Assembly (NCBI GenBank): GCA_000697335.1
Contig: JNEM01011453.1
Location: 1-28,624, forward strand
Length of the DNA: 28,624 nt
Direction: 5' to 3'
DNA from: Conidiobolus incongruus B7586
Lineage: Eukaryota > Entomophthoromycota > Entomophthoromycetes > Entomophthorales > Conidiobolaceae
A program made the position numbers and the translations under genes. Positions 1 through 10,077 of the stretch are shown here, one piece after another. How positions within the stretch are numbered: position 1 is the first letter of the stretch; every line of letters begins with the position of its first letter. A model generated the notes under the pieces. That model saw only the letters and a program-made list of their open reading frames with translations. It made no database searches and was not told the origin of the DNA.

Positions 1-1463
1 TATAACTTATCTTAAATATACTTTTAATTTTAATATATCAATTAATAATTAATTAAATTTAACCTTATATATTATATTATAAATAAAAAATATATATTAA
101 TTATATAGTTTGATATAAGTTTATTTAAATTAAAATTAATTAAGATATTAATAGAAATATTTATATTTTTAATTTTATAACTTACTTTTATAAGTTAGTA
201 TAAGATTAAGATCATTATTTTTATAAATAATAATAATAATATATATCAAATTTTAAAATTGAAAATTTTTACTAATTTAAAATACATATAATGGATTTTA
301 TAATAAAAAAGTCTCTTGACATATGTAAAATATATTTTTTCAATATATTTTATTAAATTACCTATTATGAATATATTCATATATTAAATATAAAATATAT
401 TTTTTAAATTTGGTTTTCTGATTATAAATAAATAAAATATCCTTGATTTTATGACATCATTATTATGATACAACAATTGATATATAGTTAAAAATAAATA
501 TTTTATATATTTAACTAATATTAACTCAATGATTTATTAAATAATTTCAATATCAATCAATACTGATTCTCTAGAAATAAGAAAAGTTATGTCTTATTAC
601 TCTCACCTGAAAAAAGTAAATGATAAATCTTAGTAGCCTATAATACTATATTTTTGATTTTTTAAGGTTATAAAAATTCCAATTAGATCTAATACTCTAT
701 AATATATAATAATTTGGTATTAATAAATATTAAATTTTTAAAATTTTTTTATAATATTTTTATCATCTGATTTATATTGTATATATAATGTTAATAATGA
801 CCAAATATTATATTAACTATTAAAATTAAATATAGGTGATAACTGAATAAAAGATTAATACAATGTAGCAGATTGATCAATATGAAAATAGTCGAAAATC
901 TGTGCAAATTAAACTAGTATTTGCTATTCATAAAAGATATTGAAATATTGTTTGAAAAGATGATAAGAATTATACCAAACTCCGCCAATTATCTAATAAT
1001 AAAATATGATCAATAGATTGATTAAAAATATTAGATTTAATGGTATAAAAATTGCTAACAAGATTTGAAATTTTTGATTGTTACAAGATATTCTAGCTTA
1101 CAAACATTGATCAATAAATAGAGTTTAATAAAGTATTGAGTTAGCTAAAAACACTTTAAAGAATATTGTAATAGTAATTATCATTAGAATGGCGCAAGTT
1201 TAAAAATGGTATTTATTAATGATATTCAAGAGTCAATTACTGAAGAGGTAATTATAAGCTGCTCTTTAGACCATATCTAATTTAATCAAAACAAAAAATT
1301 AAAAGGATCATTTATGATAATATTATAAATTCAATCATTGCTGTATTAAAATTACATGCTGAATACTGGTTAAGGTATTGCAAATAAGTTAGTTGATCTG
1401 CAAGTTAGCTGTTAATAATAAAGTGCAAGTTATATAGAAAAGAAGAAGGATTAAACCAATTGT
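1..1463. other. AT-rich spacer, no supported gene
   Basis: The first 800 bases are almost pure A/T with no long open frame. From about 820 to 1440 the base composition is slightly more mixed and short peptide fragments can be read on the plus strand, but they are broken by many stops and match nothing I can name. This may be an old relic of a gene or mobile element, or simply the region downstream of the SGT1 gene that ends at 1464. Confidence 0.6.
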
Positions 1464-2190
1464 TTAGATTTCATACTAGAATAGAAAAGATATTAATATT
1501 AAATATTCTCAATTGTAAAAGATTGCAAATTACCTTTTTTTGAACCATATCTTCGGGAGGGGAAGTTTCGACCTTTCCTTTAGACACTTCACTCCAGTTG
1601 GTGGATAAGCAAGTACCGTTAGATTCTATAAAGCTCTTCATCATAGCGCGACGAGCATCGTCATCAATGTTGGCGTAAATTTGTTGGAAAGCGTTTTGTA
1701 TAGAGTCGTTTTCCTTTTGAAATTCGGCTTCAGCTTCCTTACCAATCTTATCCCAGTCCTTTTTGGAGGTCTTGGGTTGAGCAGCAGGTTCGCTAGCGGC
1801 AGGCATATTGGAAGTGAGAGGATCTTCTCCTTCTAAAACGTTCCACTTGAGGCCACTAGACTTCTTCTTGAGACGTACTTCAACCTTGGTAGAAAGGACC
1901 TTAAATTCAGATCGTTCAGGAATGATGGGGTGACTAAGAGGATCTAATTCCAAGTTGTACTCAGATTTGTTATGTAATTTAATGAGAATGGAGACGGTAG
2001 TGGAATCGAACTCAATATGAACATCTTCCTTTTGAACTTTTTTAACGAAAATTTCTACAATAATATATTCATCATTTTGGTACCATTCGTGTCTATATAT
2101 TTATTTAAATAAATATATTAATTATTCAATAATATCATGTCAATATGTTTTAAATATATACCTAATTCTTAAATCACTATTAGCTGACAT
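1464..2190 (-). CDS. SGT1: SGT1-like HSP90 co-chaperone, CS + SGS domains, no TPR
   Basis: The model has three exons: 2190-2162, 2092-1534 and 1475-1464, with introns of 69 and 58 nt, giving 199 residues. Residues about 8-90 form a CS (p23-like) domain that opens with RHEWYQNDEY and has the IFVKKVQKEDV strand. Residues about 120-199 form the SGS domain, with KDWDKI, FQQIYANIDDDARRAMMKSF, the conserved LSTNW and the terminal PPEDMVQKKY. The last intron is needed to recover the family ending KKY before the stop. SGT1 bridges HSP90 with SCF ubiquitin ligases and kinetochore or immune-receptor clients. The usual fungal and plant N-terminal TPR is absent. The first exon holds only nine and two-thirds codons and lies directly behind a TATA box, so the short form looks genuine. 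Domain identity is strong; the exact start is likely. Confidence 0.9.
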
Positions 2191-2262
2191 TTTATATTAT
2201 AAATATTAATATTAAAAAATTTTAAAATGATAAATTATTAGATTGAATAGTCAAATCGTCAC

Positions 2263-2270
2263 TATTTATA
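2263..2270 (-). promoter_or_regulatory. TATA box of the SGT1 gene
   Basis: Read on the minus strand this is TATAAATA, 73 to 80 nt upstream of the SGT1 start codon. It lies between the start and a CCAAT box (2300-2304) and heat shock element (2316-2330), the spacing expected of an inducible Pol II promoter. Confidence 0.6.
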
Positions 2271-2315
2271 TGAATAATTTCAAATATTCCCAATTCTTAT
2301 TGGTTTAATATCTTT

Positions 2316-2330
2316 GAATTTTCTAGAATT
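2316..2330 (-). promoter_or_regulatory. Three-unit heat shock element (HSE) upstream of SGT1
   Basis: The plus strand reads GAAttTTCtaGAAtt: three perfect, alternately oriented nGAAn units with exact 5-bp phasing, the binding site of an HSF1 trimer. It lies 126 nt upstream of the SGT1 start and 46 nt upstream of its TATA box. An inverted CCAAT box (ATTGG on plus, 2300-2304) lies between them. HSF control suits an HSP90 co-chaperone. Binding itself is inference. Confidence 0.6.
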
Positions 2331-3551
2331 AAACAAAATATTGTTAGTTGTTATTCTTAATTTCCTGCTTCAGATAATTTTATATTTAATACAAATATGC
2401 TTTAATATCAATTAGATACTTTACATTTTTATTCAATATTTATCATAATTTTATTAATCATTACTAATAATTATTAGAAAATATAGATATGTAAAAATGC
2501 ACATTATTAATAATATTTTTTTGTATGGTTTTACATATTTGCTCTGTGAAAAGTTGATTCCAAATATGTAAAGACCTATTTTATTTTATATACAAATTGG
2601 GAAATAGGATCTATGGTTAAACCTTATTGGATCAAATTAAAATCATATATCCAAATTAGGAAATATAATAATCCTGAATAGGAATATTAGAAAAATGAAC
2701 AATCTGAGAAAAAACATGTAGATATATATTGCTATTAAACCTAAATATCAATTGCCTTACTACTGTTAAAATATAATGTACTTTTTATGGATAGGATATG
2801 TTTCTCAAATTTTATAAAACATATTTAATGGCATTTCTTTAAAATAAATAAAGTGATTGTTCAGTTATATCTTACAAACGCAATACTTATTTTTGAAAAT
2901 CAGATTAAACACTTCCAGTTAACAACAAATTTCTACTACTTGTACTCTCTAAATCAAACTACATCCTGAAAATAGACAAGATAGATATCATAGTAAGTTT
3001 AAAATTCAAAAGAAACTTATGTTAATTACCCTATTATGACAATGAATGATTATATACTATTATCAATTAGATTATTTTGAAGTATCCATATCATTTAATG
3101 AAAATACCATTATTTATCATAAACTGTTTATAGGGTTTAAATATTTTTCCGTATTGAGAATGGGATATTCTATTAAAGATAATGATAATAATATGTATAA
3201 AGATGATTAGATAACAGAGCCTATCATAACTTTATCAACACTATCATAGATCCAATGATTGATTAATATAATTTACGTTATACTGTGATCAATATCATAG
3301 GATATTGTGCAATGACCTAATCAGATGATAGTTGAATTGGATTACAAACCCACATTGAAAAACAAATTAAAATTAAAATTTAAACTTATGACCATACCAG
3401 CCACTAGATATCAACCAAATAAGCTCATCAAATCCCAATATTCAACTCACTATTAACGAAATCAATCTTTACTTCATTGATTTCCAATTCCTTAGCACTT
3501 GCAATTGGTCATTTTAAACATAATTACAATTGATAAATATTACAAAATACA
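2331..3551. other. Divergent intergenic region between SGT1 and the PDHX-like gene
   Basis: This AT-rich stretch separates two divergently transcribed genes. It holds a perfect 12-bp inverted repeat (2530-2541 and 2561-2572, 19-nt loop) and an ATTGG (inverted CCAAT) at about 3504, some 45 nt upstream of the PDHX-like start. No open reading frame with coding character was seen. Confidence 0.5.
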
Positions 3552-5291
3552 ATGATTCATTATACTGGTTTAAGAAGTGCTTCTAAATTATTGAACAATC
3601 AATCCAAGTTATTGAGAGGTACCATTAAGATCTACCTTCATTGAATCATATTAATATCATTCAATTAGCTGGTTTCCACTGCCGCTCTACTCTCCTCAAA
3701 GCTACTCCTATGACTTTCCCTGCCATGTCTCCTACTATGACTGAAGGAAACATTGCCAGCTGGAAATTCAAAGAAGGTAAAACAAATTCAATTCAGATCA
3801 ATTAGCTTTTGGATACTAAATTATTATCAGGTGATTCTTTCTCCCAAGGCGAAGTTTTGTTAGAGATCGAAACTGATAAAGCTCAAATTGAAGTTGAAGC
3901 TCCTGAAGATGGTATTTTAGCTAAAATATTGGTATTTATTTTTTATAATATATTGTTACAATTATTTTTTAATATTTTTTTAGCACACTCCCGAATCTGG
4001 AAAAATTGCAGTTGGTGAAGTTATTGCCTTTTTAGCTGAAGAAGGTGATGATTTGAAAACTTTAGAATACCCTGATATTTCAAACGCCGCTCCTAAAGAA
4101 ACTCCCAAACAAGAATCTTCCCCTGCTCCTGCTAAAAAACCCACTCTTGCTCAACCTGCCGCTCCCCAAGTTCAAACTGGAGCTGAACATCACAGAAAGC
4201 CTAAATTCACTCAATACGCTCCTTCTGTTGTTCACTTGATCCACAAGCACCATATTCAAAATCCTGAATCTATTCAAGCTACTGGACCCCAAGGAAGACT
4301 TCTTAAGGGTGATGTTTTGAGACATTTGGGTCTGATCAAGGGTGCTCCTGCTGCTCCAGCTCAACCCAACAAGGCTGAAGCTCCTAAATCGCAATCTCAA
4401 CCCCAAGCTCAAGCTCAGCCTGCTACCTCTGAATACACTGACATTCCTGCTTCTAACATGAGAAAGGTCATTGCTAGACGTCTTACCGAATCCAAGTCTA
4501 CTGTCCCCCACTCCTATGTCGCCAAAGATATAACCATGGACAACATCAATGCCCTCAGATCCAAGCTCAAAAACAAGCATGGTATCAAGGTTTCTGTCAA
4601 TGATTTCATCATTAGAGCTGCTGGTTTGGCTCTCAGAGATGTCCCAGCTGTCAATGTTCGCTTCAACTCCGAAACTGAAGATGGGATTGAATTGATTCCT
4701 GAAATTGATATCTCTATTGCAGTTGCCACCCCTACAGGTTTGATTACCCCTATTATCAAGAATGCCGATCAACAAGGTTTATTGGCCATTTCTTCCCAAG
4801 TCAAGGATCTTGCCAACCGTGCCAAGATTAATAAATTGAAACCTGAAGAATACCAAGGTGGTTCCTTCAGTATTTCCAACTTGGGTATGTTTGACATCAA
4901 CAATTTTACTGCCATCATCAACCCTCCTCAAGCCTGTATCTTGGCTGTCGGAAGTTCCAGGCAAGTTCCTTTGACTACTCCCTACGTTGATGAAGATGTC
5001 GAAGTATCTGTCAACAACGACGCCTTCTTCAACGAATTATTAGGTGCTGCTCCCGTTTCAACTCCCTCAGCTCCCAAGGTTACTAAAGTCGTTGAATCCG
5101 CTCCCAAGGATCTCCTTGATGAATTACTGGAAACTCCCATCTCCACCTCCTCGCAACCCGCCTTCGAAACTAAGACCGTTATGACCGTGAACTTGAGTAT
5201 TGACGAACGCGCCGTCGACTCCCACACCGCTGCCGAATTCTTAAACAGGCTCGCATTCTACCTCGAAGACCCCGAATTATTGTCGCTCTAA
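3552..5291 (+). CDS. PDX1: Pyruvate dehydrogenase protein X / E3-binding protein-like (non-catalytic E2 homologue)
   Basis: Four exons (3552-3618, 3669-3776, 3831-3931, 3984-5291; introns 50, 54 and 52 nt) give 527 residues. Residues 1 to about 30 are basic and Ser/Leu-rich, a probable mitochondrial presequence. A lipoyl domain follows (about 36-115), with AMSPTMTEG and the lipoyl lysine K75 in ETDKA. A Pro/Ala linker leads to a peripheral-subunit-binding domain (about 166-207, [12 protein letters not shown]...GRLLKGDVL). The acyltransferase-like core starts near 243. Active E2 enzymes carry DHRxxDG near the C-terminus; here it is DERAVDS (499-505), so the catalytic His and the Gly are gone. 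That pattern is typical of protein X, which tethers E3 to the E2 core. About 50 extra residues lie just before this motif. Intron 2 has a TACTAA branch-like site. Homology is very strong; assignment to protein X rather than active E2 rests on the lost His. Confidence 0.9.
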
Positions 5292-7909
5292 ATTATTATT
5301 GACTACATTTAAAAAAATTAAATTTAATTAAAATCAAACAATCGATGAATTTATTAAAATATAACCATATCTTCGTTAATAATTAAATATTAATCTATAC
5401 TGTATTACTATTATTTTTACTATTATTATTCATCTATAATAACAATATATTCTTATTCAAATATTATAAATGCGATTAATGACTATCATATGTAGATGAT
5501 TTAATATAACTTATTAAATTTTATTAACAAAATTTAGCATCACAGTTCAAAATTATTCGTTTTATACAACTCTTAATCTAATACTAGCCTGTTTTAATGC
5601 GGCCATAAGATTGTGTTGAACATAGTTTTAATCCTAATCTCATAATATTAAATTTAAAATCCACTTAAATTTTATTGTTTAAATTGTTATTTTTCTTTTT
5701 AAAATCTTATATTGATTAATTTAATTGTAGAATATAATATAATAGATCAATACCTTTAGAATATTTTAATATAATTTTATTCACTATTTGAATTAAAACA
5801 TATAAAATAAATTTAAATATTTTGATTTTTGACAAAAATTGATAAAATCATGGGACATTATAATTTATTCAATTCAAAAACCCACTCTAAATTGTCCAAA
5901 GTTAAATAAATTTGATCACGCCTTTTCATGCCTTGTATAGAGTCTGAAGATCCCAGGGGGAAAGCACCAGCACTAATCCTGAAATACTGGCTTAATTGAT
6001 TGTTAGATAGCAAAAGAGTATGATTCTAATAGGACTGAGATCATGATCCATTTTTATATAATATTGAGGGTTTTCAAAAGAATTGCTTACCTTATATATA
6101 TATATCCATAATTACCATGTGTTTTGCTTTTGCGATACTTGTAATAAATGACTAACATGTACCAAAGATATTTTCATATTTTGTTAAGTAAGCTTTATTT
6201 AAATTGGTAATAAGGTCATTTTTTCATTGCTTTTATGTTTTCATTCCAAATATGTTGATTGGCTGGTTTCACTATTTTTGAGTCTTAAAACAAGAAATAA
6301 AGCAATGTGATATAGTTTAAAAATTGATTTAAAGAATTATTTATACATTTTATCTACGAAATCTTTAATCTTTTTTTGATTAATTAGCTATTAATTTTTC
6401 ATCTTTTAATTATATCTATAATAGTTTTATTGAGTTTATTAAAAGCATGACAATGAACATATAGTTTCCCAATATCACCTTTCAATTAAATGAAATACTA
6501 AAGAAATTAACTTTATAATATTTTTAAATTAAAATCAAAATCAAAAATTGTTTCTTTGAATATATTTTATTTACAAGCTTTATTATCACTTCAATTTTTA
6601 ATAACATTAAATATAAAAACAGATTTTGTTAAACTATGTTTTTAAAGATAAAAATCTTAATGAGTTTTTTGGCAATAGCTCAATTGCTCAAATTTACTTA
6701 TAATTCAATCAAAAACATAATAGAATATATGCTATTTTTAAATATAGAGTAAAAAATATTATATATATTCTGTTTACTTTTAAACCTAAGTTTAATTTGT
6801 TTTCTTTTATATTTAAAATATATACTATGTATCTTGAAAAACTATTCATTGTTTTACTCTCAATATTATTAAGAGCTTTTAAAATCTATTGGTTATTGTT
6901 TTAAAATAATTCATATTTGATCATTTATATTTTTACTTTGTTGAATATAAATTATATCTATTTTTAACCTTTGTATAATATTGGTTATAAATTTAATATA
7001 TTATCTTAAACTATATAAAATGTTTAATTTTTGATGTTATAAATTCTTTTTCTAACCCTTGTTTTTTACTTATTTTTTAAGGCTATATTTTCGTTATGTT
7101 TTTTTACCTTTAAATAATTACATACTCTTAAAATGTTATATAATATTCTTATATTACATTATATTATTTGATGTATTAACTTAGAATTATAAGTTTTATA
7201 TTGCTTTTTTATAAAATAAATTTAAGAAGCTAAAAAATATATATAATAACTTATTTTTGTAAGTAATAATAATTTTCCAAACAGTTTGTTCATATATTTA
7301 TCTAATAGAGTTTAGAAGCTATAATATTTGTGGTTGAGCTGTAATCCAATGTCCTCGATAATATCGTGACCAGGGAACATTGTTAAAGTATTAAACTTAT
7401 ATATTATATTTTTTAATCTGAATATTACTCTCTCCACAATCAAAAGGTGTTTGATATCAAAAATTGAATAAAAGCCGAATCCACCTAAAGCTTATATGAT
7501 TTTAACATTTTCAGCTCCATTCCAACATCTCAAACTGTCTGATCTGATTTCAACTTTTTATTTTGGAAATAAAAATATAGCCAAAATTACCTATATTTGA
7601 TTAATGGTGACAATAATATATTTAATATCATACTATTTGAAATTAAATACTATTGTGAAATAATATCAAAGTATTTGTAATGCATGTGATAAGTTATCTA
7701 GGCCTTGATTAAATATTTATAAGCATGCTTAAACCTAGTGAAAATTCTTGGAATTGAAAGCATCCTAATGATCACTTTGAAATGAGTAATAATAAAATTC
7801 AATTCGGTCCCATAATAAAATATCTGTTAAAATAGTATTTAAATATTTAATCAGGACTGACCCTGTCCAAATTAAAACAATCAACATCCTTAATTAATCA
7901 ACTCAATCA
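5292..7909. other. 2.6-kb AT-rich spacer with one GC-richer patch
   Basis: No open frame with coding character is visible. Around 5916-5991 there is a patch clearly richer in G and C than its surroundings (it contains ATCCCAGGGGGAAAGCACCA). I tried to read it as tRNA, U5, U1, U3 or SRP RNA and none fitted. A smaller patch lies at about 7325-7385. Both could be non-coding RNA or gene relics. The last 60 bases are the PPG1 leader. Confidence 0.5.
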
Positions 7910-9099
7910 ATGGTACATTTCAATCTAGATGAATGCATCGAACAACTCTACAATCGCCAACTTCTAGCAGAACCTCTCGTCAAAGAATTATGCGAACGTG
8001 CCAAAGAGTTACTTGTTGAAGAATCCAATGTAGTTCACATTCAAGCTCCAGTCACCGTTGTGGGAGATATTCACGGGTAATTTATTTTATAAAATTTTCT
8101 AGTACATCATTTAATGTGATGAATCAGACAGTTTTATGATCTTTTAGAAATTTTTAAAATTGGAGGGTACCCTCCCAATACGAATTATTTGTTCTTAGGT
8201 ACAATATTAAATTATTCCTAGTAACGTATTTGTTAATATCAAACATTTAGGTGATTATGTTGATAGAGGTTACTATAGTGTTGAAACGATTATGTTACTC
8301 ACCTGTCTCAAGTTAAGATATCCCAGTAGGGTGCAATTGGTTAGGGGGAATCATGAGTCGAGAACAGTCACACAAGTACACTAATACTAATTTTAATCAC
8401 CTTTTAATTAATCAATGAATTAGACATATGGGTTTTATAGTGAATGTTTGAGAAAGTATGGAACTCCATCCGTTTGGGTTTATTTTACCTCCATGTTTGA
8501 TTATTTAACCTTGTCAGTTGTCATTAATAATAGTATATTTTGTGTTCATGGAGGTAATGTTTATTAGTATATTATAATATATTATATAGTTTACATTCAG
8601 CAATAGGTCTATCACCATCCATTCACTATATTGATCAAATCAAAGTGCTCGATCGGTTCCGAGAAATTCCACACGAAGGCCCCATGGCAGATCTAGTCTG
8701 GTCCGACCCCGATCCTGACAAGGAAGACTTCGCGATGAGTCCAAGAGGTGCAGGCTACACCTTCGGATATGACGTCGTAAAAAAATTCCTCGAGAATAAC
8801 CAAATGGACCATATCCTACGAGCTCACCAACTCTGTATGGAAGGCTACCAGATCCTCTACGATGGGCTACTTTCCACTGTATGCTCAGCGCCCAATTACT
8901 GCTACCGCTGTGGTAATATGGCATCTATTCTGGAGGTTGACGATGATTGTACTAGGTTTTTTAATACCTTTGCGGCGGCACCTGATCATGAGAGACCTAA
9001 TGGTATTCAGGATAAAAAAGTAAATATTCACTATGTTCCTTTTTATCATTTGAACTAATATTTGGAATATTATAGGATAAGGTCGAATATTTTTTATAA
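7910..9099 (+). CDS. PPG1: Ppg1-type PP2A-like serine/threonine protein phosphatase catalytic subunit
   Basis: Six exons (7910-8076, 8128-8198, 8251-8375, 8424-8553, 8607-9019, 9076-9099; introns 48-56 nt) encode 309 residues, the usual PP2A-family length. The metal-binding and catalytic motifs GDIHG (52-56), GDYVDRG (80-86) and GNHES (112-116) are intact, as are ARG-rich [10 protein letters not shown] and [10 protein letters not shown]. The last mini-exon supplies the conserved C-terminal YFL that is carboxymethylated in this family. N-terminal [14 protein letters not shown], the stretch [16 protein letters not shown], and [20 protein letters not shown] match Ppg1 better than PP2A, PP4 or PP6. 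In yeast Ppg1 acts with the Far/STRIPAK-like complex in glycogen and mitophagy control. Residue 257 is Cys where the family has Trp (WSAPNYC). The start was chosen because it begins the conserved helix with no upstream frame. Confidence 0.92.
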
Positions 9100-9936
9100 A
9101 TCAATAGTTGTAATAATTAACACAGGATTTTAATATTAAACATCAATTCATATCAGTTAAACTAATGCTTATTGTATTATAATCTTTTTGCATAAACTCA
9201 TTTCCAGTTTTACTTAGCAAACCATTATATTTCTAAATAGTTACATTTAAATAATTAATAAAAATCTATTTGACCTTTGAACTTATTTACACTAAAGTTT
9301 ATTACACATCTTCAACATTTAATAACCTTCTAATGTCTCCTAGTATTTCAAAGGTACCAAATTTAACACTAAATCCTTTCTATTAAAATGCACATTCTTT
9401 TTATTTTGTTAATTACGTCCAATACCACTCAATTTTATCCTGAATTAAAACCATGTTCAGATTTTATGACGAACATTATAAAGCTCATATTATTATTAAA
9501 ATAAGTAAAATATTCCAAGTTATTTTCAATAGAATTTTATTATGATTATAATTATGAATATACTATCAACAAATATGATTTGAATCGTGTGGCTACTGTT
9601 GTTTGATTAAATATAATTATGGTTGAGTCAAATCACTAAAATATATTCCCATTCAAATGGTAGTTTCAAAATTATTACATTCAGTATTGATTTTAAACGA
9701 ATTTTATTATATATCTAGAGCAATTGCAAAGAACTAGAGTGATGTAAGTAATAATATAGGAATTATAATAAAATTATTATTTTAAGATTAATGAAATATA
9801 TATCATAGATTCATATGAAATAATAGTAAATTACCTAAACAAACAATCAAATTCTAGTTTCAAAAGTAGGTTCTTAAAAATTAATAAACTATGAAATGGA
9901 CATTAATCAACCATTCATCATCACTCATCTATATCC
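9100..9936. other. AT-rich spacer downstream of PPG1
   Basis: I see no gene here. It contains short mixed-composition patches only. It ends at a TATATAAA box (9937-9944) that would fit a promoter for the decayed dehydrogenase that follows. Confidence 0.5.
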
Positions 9937-9944
9937 TATATAAA
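9937..9944 (+). promoter_or_regulatory. TATA-like box ahead of the decayed dehydrogenase
   Basis: TATATAAA is followed at 9953 by the first ATG. That frame stays open for about 34 codons and contains RQSAFYIS, which could correspond to the first strand of a Rossmann fold. This suggests the relic kept its old promoter and first exon. The link is inference. Confidence 0.3.
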
Positions 9945-10077
9945 CATCTATTATGCCATATTATCAACCTCAACATTGTAAATCACTCCAGTTTATTATG
10001 AACATATTTAAATCTCACACTAGACAGTCAGCATTCTATATTTCACAATTTATGTAGTAAATGAGTTCCCATTCCAG

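Noticed and set aside
4080-4775. Long open frame antisense to the PDHX-like exon 4
   Set aside because: It is the mirror of a GC-richer, Ala/Pro-coding exon. The antisense product is low-complexity Ser/Arg/Leu with no domain, while the sense strand has a full E2-family protein.
5916-5991. U5 snRNA, because of the string CGCCTTTT
   Set aside because: The invariant loop continues UUAC in U5, but here it reads TTTTCATG. There is no flanking stem and no Sm site at the right distance.
7910-9099. Assignment as PP2A, PP4 or PP6 catalytic subunit
   Set aside because: The N-terminus, the [16 protein letters not shown] stretch, [17 protein letters not shown] and the tail before YFL fit Ppg1 better. 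PP2A's TRRTPDYFL and PP4's C-terminus are absent.
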